From assembly GCF_000820145.1 (NCBI RefSeq), contig NZ_CDBW01000016.1, forward strand, positions 62,001-126,000: a DNA stretch of 64,000 nt, in the 5' to 3' direction. The position numbers were made by a program, and so were the translations under genes. This DNA comes from Aeromonas sobria (GTDB taxonomy: Bacteria > Pseudomonadota > Gammaproteobacteria > Enterobacterales > Aeromonadaceae). Below the pieces are notes generated by a model. It did no database searches and was not told where the DNA came from. It worked only from the letters and a program-made list of their open reading frames with translations. The number at the start of each line of letters is the position of its first letter. The stretch's first letter is position 1. This document shows positions 34,506 to 43,029 of the stretch, piece after piece.

Positions 34506-36287
34506 TTATACTCCTCCCCATATCTGATATAAGTCTGCGGCTGATTCTTCATCTCCCCAGAGCGGATGTGAAATATTATGGTATTTTATTTCTGCCTCTG
34601 CATACACGTCTGAGTAGTCTTGCTTAATATCGAGAAGTATCAGGTTACATTTAGCGATTACTTGCATAACTTTTTCTACTGGCAACTGATGATTTATATT
34701 CGGCCTAAGAAGTGCTTCTCGCAAAGCTGCACGGAAACTGAGTAGGCACCAGATGTCGTCTGATTCTGCAACCAAAACTTGATTTTCGCACCAAAAGCAA
34801 TCGAGAAATTTAAAACATGCAATAGACTCGTCCTCATGTAATATATTTTTACTTTTTAATTCTCTCATCAATCGTTTTGATTTTTCTCCGAACGGTTGCT
34901 TGCAGCGAGTGCCAACACTGGTCTGTGTAGGTTCAATTTGTTCTGTAGCTATGATTTCTACTATTCTTCTGGGTTTTTTATACTTGTCGCCAACAATTTT
35001 TCTTGCATAGTCGATAGAGTTTCCTCTAGCAATCAACTCAATTGCTTCTGCTGCACTACCTAAGCAGTTCCTGTTGTTTTGAGTGCTTCCTTTCATATAG
35101 TTTTTTAAAACTGTGATCTTGCTGTTATTCAAACCCTTGGCAACATGATCAATTGAGTTTGTTCTTGTCATAATGCCATCTGACTTGGTCTGGCGAAACC
35201 TTCCTACTATTGGGCGAATCCCATGAATGCTGTGTTTGGAAAACCATGATGCATATGTACTTAAGTCGGGCTGAGATAGTGAGCCCCGATACTTTTCATT
35301 AGTAAAACATGGAAATAGGTAAGCATCATCAGGTAAGTTAAAAATTTTAAGACAATTCAGGTACTCTATAAAAAAGTCTCTTCCTCTTGCTGTAAAACCA
35401 AGCGCCCATTCATTGCTTTGCCCACCTTGCCTACCTTTTTTGGTCGTCAAAATATAGCAATTTATAGTTTTGTCGAATTTAAAATCTTTTTCAATTACAT
35501 CGCTTATACGTATGTTTAATAGGGGGCTATTGTTGTCACCAACAAATTTAGAAGTTATAAAGAATGCTGTCGCTGTCAGCTTGTTGTACCAAGCGGTTGT
35601 ATTACTTGCTGATGAATCCCAATGTCGTTTAGATTTATTGAACGGACAGTTAGTTGGCTCCCCTGTTTTTAGTCGGCTAACCAGAACGTTAAAAACACAA
35701 AAAAGATCGCTTGCTACGCCTCTTAGCTCATCATCAGAATAAGCCTGAGTTTTTGTTAAGCTAGTATCGCTTCTGACTACTTTAGGTAGCAGTTTGGCAA
35801 GATCGTCATATCCACTCCAAGCAAGAAAATAAGACAAAGAGTCAGCCGCCGCTCTGCATGCTTCAGCTGAACTAGGATTTAGTCGTAATTTCTCTCTGAT
35901 ATGCAATGCGTAGGCGTCAATGGTTTGCTCTGTTATTTCTACAATAAGTTTGTTTTCATCACAAAATCGAATAAAGAACAGTATTGTATCAAATTTTGTT
36001 TTTGCAGTAGTTCCATTGTTTTTACTAATGTCTTTCACCCACTCATAAACGCTTTTTACCAGAGAAAGGCGCTCATTATGGAGGCTGTGCTTTTCGACTG
36101 ACTTTACTGGTGGAACACTATCAAAAAGCATCCTGTAAACATAGATCGGGGTTAGTTTTTCCTCTCTATATTGGAAGTGTTTCACCCATAAGGTAAGTTC
36201 AGTATAGTCAATGGGAAGTACGTTTTCGGCCTCTGTAGTCGGCAAGGGCACTGCTTTACTCAGAGTCGCTCGTTTTATTTTGGCCAT
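34506..36287 (-). CDS. Catalytically degenerate tyrosine-recombinase-fold protein (Tfp/TnpB-like)
   Basis: A 593-residue protein overlapping the IntA gene by 13 bases. The central part follows the recombinase fold (FFITSKFVGDNNSPLLNIRISDV, then NCYILTTKKGRQGG, then GRFRQTKSDGIMTRTNSIDHVAKGLNNSKITVLKNYMKG), but the first Arg (TGxR), the HxxR histidine and the usual LGH are not in place. It is therefore probably not a strand-transfer enzyme. In SE elements the second gene is described as a recombinase-fold protein without full catalytic residues. A zinc-like tail (CFKFLDCFWCEN) is near the C-terminus. Confidence 0.75.
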   Translation of the reverse strand: MAKIKRATLSKAVPLPTTEAENVLPIDYTELTLWVKHFQYREEKLTPIYVYRMLFDSVPPVKSVEKHSLHNERLSLVKSVYEWVKDISKNNGTTAKTKFDTILFFIRFCDENKLIVEITEQTIDAYALHIREKLRLNPSSAEACRAAADSLSYFLAWSGYDDLAKLLPKVVRSDTSLTKTQAYSDDELRGVASDLFCVFNVLVSRLKTGEPTNCPFNKSKRHWDSSASNTTAWYNKLTATAFFITSKFVGDNNSPLLNIRISDVIEKDFKFDKTINCYILTTKKGRQGGQSNEWALGFTARGRDFFIEYLNCLKIFNLPDDAYLFPCFTNEKYRGSLSQPDLSTYASWFSKHSIHGIRPIVGRFRQTKSDGIMTRTNSIDHVAKGLNNSKITVLKNYMKGSTQNNRNCLGSAAEAIELIARGNSIDYARKIVGDKYKKPRRIVEIIATEQIEPTQTSVGTRCKQPFGEKSKRLMRELKSKNILHEDESIACFKFLDCFWCENQVLVAESDDIWCLLSFRAALREALLRPNINHQLPVEKVMQVIAKCNLILLDIKQDYSDVYAEAEIKYHNISHPLWGDEESAADLYQIWGGV

Positions 36288-37726
36288 GCTTCCCCCTTCA
36301 GCCCTACCTTCATAAACACAGTCTCATTCCACATGCCAATAGCTTCATCGTCACCATAAATATTGTCTAGCTCTTCTTGATATATACGGTCAGCTTCTCT
36401 CTCAAGATGATGTTCATCCCAAAACTTTACATATAATGTGGTCGTTTGAGGGGATGAATGTCGCATGCGAGCTTGTACTTCAGCCTCAACCTGAGACCTC
36501 GTCAATACCGGCTCATTTGGATGAGATGGGTGATTTTCTGGGAATTTTAGATTAAGTAGTGAAAATGTTAGGTAGGTTGCATAAGTGGAACGCAGGTTAT
36601 GAAATTTATGTGCGAACTTAGGAAGGTTGTTATCAATTATAATTGCATTTCGAATTTCACTCCAGCGAGCATTCAGTGAATTTCCACTATATGGCTTACC
36701 TTGACTACTGAGGAGAAGTGGTGGATATTTTAATGCCAGAGGATCTCGGGTTTTCTCAATGAATTTTGCAAGACGATTTTTATAGCTGCGACTATGTATA
36801 TATTGGAATAGCAATCTCATTAACCATGACGGGATTTTTATCTCTCCCGACTCCCCACCTTTTGTGTGGCATCTTATGGCTGGACCTATCGTGATAGAAA
36901 TAGCATTCTCATCTGGACGTGGCATGTATATTAATGAGCTGCTGAATGATAGTATTTCTAAACGCCTCATTCCTGTGTACAAAGCAAGTAATACGGCCAA
37001 TTTTGTTTCTGATGAAATGCTTTTTTTAATGTACTTACCGTTGACCTGTACATAACCATATCCATTTTTAATTATGGATTTTAACGCCTGCAATTCAGGT
37101 CTAGTTTCCATTAGTAGCGGGCTTAGGTGATTTGGGAGTGCAGTATTTTTCGTCTTATCTCGAGCGACTATTTTGAGATCAGTCATTTGAACTTTAATAT
37201 TTCTATTGATGTGGCCGAGCATCCGAGAATCACTAATATTTGCCTCAAAGATGTGGCATGGGTCTCGTTCAAATTTGCCATAACCCTGCCAGTATACATA
37301 CAGACCAATTGCAGCTCCGCGATAGCTTTTTGCTGTAGTGCTCGCAAGTCGACGCTTGCCAGTTTCAGGATCTATTTCATCATGTAGTGCTTGAAGATAT
37401 GCGCGGAAGCGATACAAGGGCCGCTGATTTCTTGGCCTGGGCATCTTGTCCCACGACAATTTCTCTGTATCTAGGATATCGAAAAAGTGCATCAGCCCTT
37501 TGGCAATACTACGTATGTCTTGGAGTTTATCGACGGTTTTGCAGTAGATAAGGTATTCATTGGCAGCGTTAATCGGACGACCTTCCGCATCAAAGAGCAA
37601 GACCATGTCGTGTATCGTGGTTCCATTAGCAGCCCACTCGAGGCATCTCTCGCCATTTTCGTTAACGTAGAAGTTAGGTGTTGCATCAACAGTCAGATCG
37701 CCAACTTCGACATAGTGCACTCGCAT
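36275..37726 (-). CDS. Tyrosine recombinase (IntA-like integrase)
   Basis: A 483-residue integrase. An N-terminal core-binding region with a SAM-like fold (about 60-190) precedes a catalytic domain with TGMRRLEIL (Arg I), HTKGGE (Lys), HNLRSTYATY (HxxR), MRHSSPQTTTLYVKF (His and the nucleophilic Tyr). All six catalytic positions are present, so it should be active. It is the first gene of the module and lies 80 bp inside the end-like sequence at 37781-37806. The ATG at 37726 has only a weak AGGA directly upstream. Confidence 0.9.
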   Translation of the reverse strand: MRVHYVEVGDLTVDATPNFYVNENGERCLEWAANGTTIHDMVLLFDAEGRPINAANEYLIYCKTVDKLQDIRSIAKGLMHFFDILDTEKLSWDKMPRPRNQRPLYRFRAYLQALHDEIDPETGKRRLASTTAKSYRGAAIGLYVYWQGYGKFERDPCHIFEANISDSRMLGHINRNIKVQMTDLKIVARDKTKNTALPNHLSPLLMETRPELQALKSIIKNGYGYVQVNGKYIKKSISSETKLAVLLALYTGMRRLEILSFSSSLIYMPRPDENAISITIGPAIRCHTKGGESGEIKIPSWLMRLLFQYIHSRSYKNRLAKFIEKTRDPLALKYPPLLLSSQGKPYSGNSLNARWSEIRNAIIIDNNLPKFAHKFHNLRSTYATYLTFSLLNLKFPENHPSHPNEPVLTRSQVEAEVQARMRHSSPQTTTLYVKFWDEHHLEREADRIYQEELDNIYGDDEAIGMWNETVFMKVGLKGEAWPK

Positions 37727-37780
37727 TCCTATACCCGTCCGTAACCGTGAACCTTTCAGATAGATACAGCGTAGTTCAAT

Positions 37781-37820
37781 TTTGAGAGTTCAACAGTGTA
37801 AGGGTGCCTTTTGTGATCAG
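37781..37820 (+). repeat. Internal copy of the element end (att-like)
   Basis: 37781-37806 reads TTTGAGAGTT...TAAGGGTG over 26 bases. It matches the left element end (as read on the minus strand, 12014-12039) at about 21 of 26 positions, better than the actual right end does. It is followed by six bases (CCTTTT) and GTGATCAG, which resembles the host sequence GATGATCTG beyond the real right end. The true end lies 211 bases further on. Confidence 0.6.
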
Positions 37821-37993
37821 CGTTACATTTTTTGAGGTGTGTGCACATATGAGGTTCAATGTGCATACCGCAGGACTGGTTCAAACCCCCATGCTTTTAC
37901 TCGGAAATTCAATCAGTGCACTGTAGATGCAGCGCAGTTTTCTCAAGATTTAACACAACCAAACTTTTGAGATTGCAATGTGTAGAGGTGTGG

Positions 37994-38023
37994 TTTGAGG
38001 TATTAGGTGTGAGGGTGCCACTT
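37994..38023. repeat. Right element end plus 6-bp spacer
   Basis: TTTGAGGTATTAGGTGTGAG continues to GGTG at 38017, then the spacer CCACTT (38018-38023), then host coding sequence GATGATCTG. Restoring CCTCCTG-CCACTT-GATGATC by removing the element rebuilds the DUF2310 frame, so CCACTT is the original target spacer. Confidence 0.8.
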
Positions 38024-38479
38024 GATGATCTGTTTCTGATCGCCGTTGGCGACGGCGGGCAGTTGGTAGAGCGGAATGGGGGCGAAGTGGTCGCCACAGC
38101 GCAGCGGCGAGCAGGTGTGCAAAAAGCTGGTGTAGAGCAGCATCCAGCTCGGCCGCTCACCCAGCTCGCCGCAAGGGTCGGTACTGTCTGAAAGTAAATC
38201 AGCCCCCTGCAACTGCAGTTTCGGCGCCAGCAGTCCGGCCTGATTGAGCTGTTGTTCGGCCAGTTTGACCTGCTCGCTCTGGTTGTCCGGGTGCAGGCTA
38301 TCTTGCTCCGGGCAGACCACCCGGCTGACGAAATAGCCTTCTTGCATGCTGGTGGGGAACTCCCGCCCGAGGATCTGGCCCTGATAGCGCAGCATGTCGA
38401 GGTAGTTGACGATGGCCCGTTCGGCCTCGCCAAGGGAGGTGTCGCGGTAGCACTCAAAGCAGAGTTCGACGATATACAT
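38018..38479 (-). pseudogene. 5' part of the DUF2310 zinc-ribbon protein gene
   Basis: This part encodes 154 residues (MYIVELCFECYRDTSLGEAERAIVN...) before the insertion point after IIKW. Reading continues into the element for four codons (HPHT) to a TAA at 38003-38005, giving a 158-residue truncated product without the zinc ribbon. It starts three bases after the stop of the KfrA-like gene, so it was the second gene of that operon. Whether the truncated protein is stable is unknown. Confidence 0.88.
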
Positions 38480-38482
38480 GGC

Positions 38483-38779
38483 TCAGCGCTGCCCCTGCTG
38501 GATGAGCAGGTCGGTCAGCCGATCCACCTTCTGTTCGATGCGCGCGAGCTGCTCGCTCAGCTGTTGCAGGGTGAGCTCAGGTGCAGGCTGGGGGGCAACT
38601 TCCGGCAGGCTCTCGTGCTCGTGAGACGCGGTTGGCTGCTGCTTCCACTGGCTCAATACTTTCAGCAACTCGGCCATCGGCACCGGCTGGCTTAAGCGCG
38701 CTTTGACCATTGCGGTGGTGGGGGTGAACCCTTTGGCGGCCAACTCGTTGGCAATTCGGATGATCTCGTGGGCGGACAT
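38483..38779 (-). CDS. Hypothetical KfrA-like DNA-binding protein
   Basis: A 98-residue protein from the ATG at 38779. MSAHEIIRIANELAAKGFTPTTAMVKARLSQPVPMAELLKVLSQWK resembles the KfrA N-terminal HTH domain. The C-terminal LTLQQLSEQLARIEQKVDRLTDLLIQQ is a coiled coil. The gene is directly upstream of the interrupted DUF2310 gene, so both may act together in a nucleic-acid-related process. The longer open frame up to 38833 is less likely as the start. Confidence 0.65.
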   Translation of the reverse strand: MSAHEIIRIANELAAKGFTPTTAMVKARLSQPVPMAELLKVLSQWKQQPTASHEHESLPEVAPQPAPELTLQQLSEQLARIEQKVDRLTDLLIQQGQR

Positions 38780-38863
38780 AAGCATGCTCTGGGTGAGAAG
38801 GGGAGGGCGATATCGGGGCGGGATCTTAACCAAAGCCGGCTGGGGAGGAAAGGGGCGGGCGGC

Positions 38864-39100
38864 TTAGCGGGGCTGGCGCAGCATCACATCAAGCAGGTCG
38901 ATCGCCTCGCACCAGTCGGAGTCGTGCCACAGGGCATCGCGCAGAAAGCTGGCCTGAGCGGCGCTCCAGAAATTCGCCTCCGGCAGCAGGGTTTCATTGT
39001 CGAGGTGATGGTCGTGCACAAAGCGGTGCAGGCTCAACTCGTCGTTGGCCATCCCGAGCTGGGCAAACAGGGCTGGCAGATCGTGGACAAGGGGTTCCAT
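38864..39100 (-). CDS. DUF2789 family protein
   Basis: A 78-residue protein, MEPLVHDLPALFAQLGMAND..., with NFWSAAQASFLRDALWHDSDWCEAIDLLDVMLR. The FWS.AQ..FLR.A...D.DW....D.LD..L pattern is the DUF2789 signature as I know it. The protein is small, soluble and helical; its role is unknown. Confidence 0.8.
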   Translation of the reverse strand: MEPLVHDLPALFAQLGMANDELSLHRFVHDHHLDNETLLPEANFWSAAQASFLRDALWHDSDWCEAIDLLDVMLRQPR

Positions 39101-39173
39101 CTCGTCTCTCCCTTAACTCATTGCTGAGATTATAGTCAGGCGCGCACCCTTGGCGCAGAGACGAGACAGGGGA

Positions 39174-39473
39174 TCAGACAGAGGGCATGCGATGGGGTGG
39201 TAGATCGACTCCCACGACGTGCAGCCCCTGCATCTTGAGAGTGCCCTGATAGTGGCTCTCGCCATCGCTGGAAAATTCAAACTGGTAGTGGGTCAGCAGC
39301 CGCAGGGGATGGCGCGCCAACTCACGACGGCTGCGGGCCAGCGACAGCAGTTGCAGATCATGATGCTGGCAGTAGCGGCGCATATATTGCCAGGCCAATT
39401 CAGCCTGACGGCGTTGCAGCCAGAACAGACCGGCAACGGCAATCAGCAACAAAATGGCGAGCATATCTCCCAT
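39174..39473 (-). CDS. DUF3301 family membrane protein
   Basis: A 99-residue protein with one N-terminal transmembrane helix (MGDMLAILLLIAVAGLFWLQ). RRQAELAWQYMRRYCQHHDLQLLSLARSRRELA and then a beta-rich tail (YQFEFSSDGESHYQGTLKMQGLHVVGVDLPPHRM) follow. This is the usual DUF3301 layout. It is next to the DUF3549 gene, a pairing common in related genomes. Function is unknown. Confidence 0.8.
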   Translation of the reverse strand: MGDMLAILLLIAVAGLFWLQRRQAELAWQYMRRYCQHHDLQLLSLARSRRELARHPLRLLTHYQFEFSSDGESHYQGTLKMQGLHVVGVDLPPHRMPSV

Positions 39474-39578
39474 AGGCGGGCTTCCTTATCGTGATGTCGA
39501 TAACCGGGAGGCCAGATTGGCACACCCGGTTTCCTTGTTATTTTTTATTCCGCCGCCATTCCCCGTGGTGCCAGGGGA

Positions 39579-40631
39579 TCAGGCTGAAGCAAACAGGCGG
39601 CCAATGGCCTTGCCCAGCGCATCGCTACGGTCGGGGTCGCGCAGTCTGGCCAGCATATCATTGCGCAGGGCCGGTAAAGTGACCAACTCGGCAAAAACCT
39701 GATTGAAGAACTGGGTCGGTTGCAGCGCCAGCTGTTCCAGATAGTCGCTGAGCAGATTGGCATCTTTCAGGTCGGTCCAGAGTCGACCGGCAATGGCGAG
39801 CAGCAGTGCCGGGCTCGGTTGGGTTTGCAGCAGAGTCAGTAGTTTGTTGCTGCGCAAGGTGCTACCGGGGCAGGAGGCCATGGCGCGGCACAGATAGGCC
39901 AGAGTCTCTGGATTGGGGGCGGCGCACTCCTGCTCCTTGCCGATCCGCTCAAGCAAGGCTCCTTGTACTGCCGGCGGCAGCGGGGCGTTTTCGAGGCTCT
40001 GGCACAAGGCATAGAGCGGCTCTTGTGGCAGTTTGGGCAACGCTTTGCAGACCAGCGCCAGATTGCGTTCGTCATGCAGCCGCTCGGCCAGATCGGCAAA
40101 GCCCTGCAGCCCCAGCGCTTGCCAACCGGTGTCGTTGGGGGCAGCCAGATAGTGGCAGAGGGCATCGTAATAGGCAGACGGCGCCTGCTCCAGCTGGCGG
40201 GCCAGCTTGGCGTGCAGACTGGCCATCTTGGCCTCCGCCGGGCGGAAGGTATAGGGATTGTCAGCCAGTCGCTGGGCCTTCTCTTCATCCAGCTCGCCGG
40301 TGAGCTGGTAGCCTAGGGTTTCCACCACCTGATCCATGAACAGCTTGGGGCCGTTTGACATCAGCAGGCCGCGCTCATCGAGAGCAAACTTGAGGAACCA
40401 GAGGTAGTGGCGCGATTCGCTCGGCTGGAAAAAGTGCACGCCAAGCCAGGCGTGCTGCTGCAGCGGCCAGGGGTAGGGCTCTTGCTGCTGTTCGATGCGG
40501 ACAAAGGTATCGCTTGCCAGTGGCCGCACCTGGCGGCCCATGTCAAACAGCTGGAACTGGGTGCCAGCCTGGGTCAAAAATTCGGTCAGTGTATTGATGG
40601 GGGTATTGATGGGCGTTGGCGTCGCAGACAT
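39579..40631 (-). CDS. DUF3549 family protein
   Basis: A 350-residue soluble protein. The N-terminal ITLTEFLTQAG-like start, LFDMGRQVRPLASDTFVRIEQQQEPYPWPLQQHAWLGVHFF and HYLWFLKFALDERGLL are typical of DUF3549. The C-terminal half consists of helical, possibly HEAT-like repeats. No enzyme motif is seen. It probably shares a transcript with the DUF3301 and DUF2789 genes downstream. Confidence 0.82.
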   Translation of the reverse strand: MSATPTPINTPINTLTEFLTQAGTQFQLFDMGRQVRPLASDTFVRIEQQQEPYPWPLQQHAWLGVHFFQPSESRHYLWFLKFALDERGLLMSNGPKLFMDQVVETLGYQLTGELDEEKAQRLADNPYTFRPAEAKMASLHAKLARQLEQAPSAYYDALCHYLAAPNDTGWQALGLQGFADLAERLHDERNLALVCKALPKLPQEPLYALCQSLENAPLPPAVQGALLERIGKEQECAAPNPETLAYLCRAMASCPGSTLRSNKLLTLLQTQPSPALLLAIAGRLWTDLKDANLLSDYLEQLALQPTQFFNQVFAELVTLPALRNDMLARLRDPDRSDALGKAIGRLFASA

Positions 40632-40855
40632 GGTGAGATCCAGCTAAGGGTGATGCGGGCCGATTATAAGGCCCTTGCCGTGGATAGCCAGTGGCAGCAG
40701 TAGCTGGATACGGCAGAGATCAGCATGGCAGCGCTGCGGGGGGCGGTGTATAGTAGCGCCCTTTTTTACCGGCAGCTGGCCACCAAGGTCGTCGCTTGAG
40801 CTGGCATCTTACCAGCCATACCGGATCACTCTGTGGTAATGAGGATGAGTACGAG

Positions 40856-41191
40856 ATGAATCAATATTTGCTGGTAGCCGGCCTGTTGGGGGAACTCACC
40901 GCCGAATTGCAGCGCCTCGAACGCTGGCAAGCTGAACATCCCGCTGACGATGCGTTGGCAAGCACTCTGCCGTTTTGTGTCGATACCCTGAGCTTTGACC
41001 AGTGGCTGCAGTTTGTGCTGATCCCGCGCATGGAGCAGTTGGTGATGCTGCAGGCACCGTTACCGACCAGCGTCTCCCTCTATCCCATGGCCAGCGAAGT
41101 CTATAAAAACGATCTGGTCGAGGCAGAAGCGCTGCTGCGCCTGATCGCCCGCTTCGATCTGCTGCTGTCCGGCAAAGTGGCTGAGCAATGA
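40856..41191 (+). CDS. yqcC: YqcC family protein
   Basis: A 111-residue protein, MNQYLLVAGLLGELTAELQR..., with TLPFCVDTLSFDQWLQFVLIPRMEQLV, the core of the YqcC/DUF446 family. Its stop overlaps the truC start (ATGA). The yqcC-truC-yqcA order is the same as in E. coli. Function is unknown, but conservation beside truC suggests a link to tRNA modification. Confidence 0.92.
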   Translation: MNQYLLVAGLLGELTAELQRLERWQAEHPADDALASTLPFCVDTLSFDQWLQFVLIPRMEQLVMLQAPLPTSVSLYPMASEVYKNDLVEAEALLRLIARFDLLLSGKVAEQ

Positions 41192-41976
41192 GTGTTGAAG
41201 CCGTGACCGCTGAGCCAGTCGTGGAAGAGCCATCACTCAAATTAACCCTGCTCTATCAGGATGAGTGGCTGGTGGCGGTCAACAAGCCCTCTGGTCTGCT
41301 GGTGCACCGCAGCTGGCTCGACAAGGCGGAGACCCGTTTTGCCATGCAGATGACCCGGGATCTGATCGGCGGTCGTCATGTCTATCCGGTGCACCGGCTC
41401 GATCGCCCCACCTCCGGGGTACTGCTGTTTGCCCTCAGCCCCGCTGTGGCGCGAACCCTGACCGAGGCGTTTACTCATCGTCAGGTACACAAAGAGTATC
41501 TGGCGCTGGTGCGGGGCTGGGCGCCCGAGCAGGGGGTGATCGATTATCCCCTCAAGGAGCAGCTCGATAAAATTGCCGATGCCATGAGCGCCCCCGATCG
41601 GCCGGCGCAAGATGCCGTCACCACCTTCCGCCGCCTGCATCAGGTCGAGCTGCCTCACGCGGTCTCCAAAAAGCACCCTACCAGTCGCTACAGCTTGGTC
41701 AAATTGTTCCCGAAAACCGGCCGCAAGCATCAGCTGCGCCGCCACATGGCTCACCTGTTCCATCCCATTGTTGGCGACACCAGCCACGGTGATGGGCGGC
41801 ATAACCGTTTCTATCGCGAGCAGTATGGCTGTGAGCGACTGCTGCTGGTGGCCCGCACCTTAAGCTTTACCCATCCGGTGCTCAAGATACCGATGCGTAT
41901 TCAGGCCCCCCTTGGCCCGCAGCTGTTGCAGCTTTTTGCGGAACTGGGCTGGCCCGCCAGCGAGAGCGATTACTAA
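41188..41976 (+). CDS. truC: tRNA pseudouridine(65) synthase TruC
   Basis: A 262-residue RluA-family pseudouridine synthase. Seen are YQDEWLVAVNKPSGLLVHRSWLDK, the catalytic motif YPVHRLDRPTSGVLLFA with the nucleophilic Asp, and later YSLVKLFPKTGRKHQLRRHMAHLFHPIVGDTSHGDG. The absence of an S4 domain and the compact length favour TruC, which modifies U65 in the T-arm of certain tRNAs. It is coupled to yqcC by a four-base overlap. Confidence 0.95.
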   Translation: MSVEAVTAEPVVEEPSLKLTLLYQDEWLVAVNKPSGLLVHRSWLDKAETRFAMQMTRDLIGGRHVYPVHRLDRPTSGVLLFALSPAVARTLTEAFTHRQVHKEYLALVRGWAPEQGVIDYPLKEQLDKIADAMSAPDRPAQDAVTTFRRLHQVELPHAVSKKHPTSRYSLVKLFPKTGRKHQLRRHMAHLFHPIVGDTSHGDGRHNRFYREQYGCERLLLVARTLSFTHPVLKIPMRIQAPLGPQLLQLFAELGWPASESDY

Positions 41977-42065
41977 GCTCCTGTTACTCGCCCCTATCGG
42001 GTGGCATCTGACGCCAGCTTGCTGATAGAGTTGCTCAAGATAGCGACTAAAGCAGGGAGCAGAAA

Positions 42066-42506
42066 ATGGCACAGATCGATATCGTGGTAGGGAGTGTCTA
42101 TGGCGCAGCCATGCTGGTGGCCGAGACGCTGGCAGATGAGCTGGAATGCAAGGGCTATCATTGCACTCTGTATGAAGAAGCACGGCTGACGGACATCGAC
42201 CCCAGCCGTTTTTTATTGCTGATCAGTGCCACCACAGGGCAGGGGGATATTCCTCCCAACCTGCAACCCTTTGCCACAGAGCTGGCTGACAAGGCGCCCT
42301 GGCTCAAGGGGTTGCGGTATGCCCTGATTGCCATGGGGGACAGCAGCTACACCCATTTTTGCGGCGCTGGCCGCCACCTCGACGGGTTGCTGCAGGAACT
42401 GGGGGCCGCGCGGGTTATCCCCCCACTGGAACTGGATGCCACCCTGCACGATGAACCCGAACGGGTGGCTCTCGGCTGGTTGCGAAACTGGGATATTCAG
42501 CCCTGA
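42066..42506 (+). CDS. yqcA: YqcA family flavodoxin
   Basis: A 146-residue flavodoxin-like protein. The phosphate-binding loop is GSVYGAAMLVAETLAD, a variant of the usual SxTGN loop. ISATTGQGDIPPN and MGDSSYTHFCGAGRHLDGLL are the other FMN contacts. Size and neighbourhood identify YqcA rather than MioC. It is a cytosolic electron carrier whose partner is unknown. Confidence 0.9.
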   Translation: MAQIDIVVGSVYGAAMLVAETLADELECKGYHCTLYEEARLTDIDPSRFLLLISATTGQGDIPPNLQPFATELADKAPWLKGLRYALIAMGDSSYTHFCGAGRHLDGLLQELGAARVIPPLELDATLHDEPERVALGWLRNWDIQP

Positions 42507-42900
42507 ATATTCTCTGAAATAGAGCCATATCAATCCCCTGAGCTTTACTCGGCAGGGGATTGTTATTTGTACGATCTCTGCGTCTTGTATCCCGTATATT
42601 TCCCCCTCTGATAGAGGGATATTCCCCTCACTCGGCATCCTGTCACAGGAATGTTTGCCAGCTTGTCGCTGACTAGTCATCTAAATAAAAGTTCAATCTT
42701 GAAAGCGATCTCAGTCATGTTTTTGTCATTGAATCGTAAAATAACAACTTATGTTCTATCGCGAATTAATGACTGACAACGGTTTCAGCTTACCTTTTTG
42801 TGCGCTGAAGGCTTTTTTTTAGGGTTTTTATTGCGCGGTGGTATGTTTTTTTGTTTGTTGTTGTTGCCTTGCTTGTATGGTGAGCTATTTGTCGCCATTT
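42507..42900. other. Long upstream region of lamB
   Basis: About 400 bp without a gene. It begins with a hairpin after yqcA (ATCCCCTG near 42531 pairs with CAGGGGAT near 42554), followed by TTGTTATTTG, a plausible yqcA terminator. The rest is increasingly AT-rich up to the promoter and probably carries further regulator sites. Confidence 0.45.
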
Positions 42901-42943
42901 TGTGAGTCTGCTCATATTTGTGGTGTACCCCACTCCCTATAAT
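42901..42943 (+). promoter_or_regulatory. CRP-like site and -10 of the lamB promoter
   Basis: TGTGAGTCTGCTCATA (42901-42916) fits the CRP consensus TGTGA-N6-TCACA except at two positions. TATAAT at 42938-42943 would start transcription near 42950, placing the CRP centre at about -41.5, the class II position. The leader to the lamB start is about 80 bases. Confidence 0.6.
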
Positions 42944-43029
42944 CGACCTCGGTTATCACCAACAGGATTACGTGGTGATAAGAAGTTAAATATTAAGGAT
43001 CACACTCCTCACTGCGGGAAATAAGGAAT

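Larger units (their letters stand above)
12014..38017. mobile_element. 26-kb integrative element, SE/Tn554-like
   Basis: The boundaries are defined directly. The two halves of a DUF2310 gene flank it in frame, and the element ends are inverted (CACCCTTAC at the left, read inward; CACCCTCAC at the right, read inward on the minus strand). Each end is separated from clean host sequence by six bases: CAGAAC at 12008-12013 and CCACTT at 38018-38023. The right end carries a four-gene module: active tyrosine recombinase, catalytically degenerate recombinase-fold protein, second recombinase, and small HTH/coiled-coil protein. That order matches what I recall of strand-biased circularizing integrative elements of vibrios and resembles Tn554. 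No conjugation or replication genes are seen. Confidence 0.85.

Noticed and set aside
12014..38017. Prophage or ICE
   Set aside because: No capsid, tail, lysis, relaxase, coupling protein or type IV secretion gene is present among the cargo.
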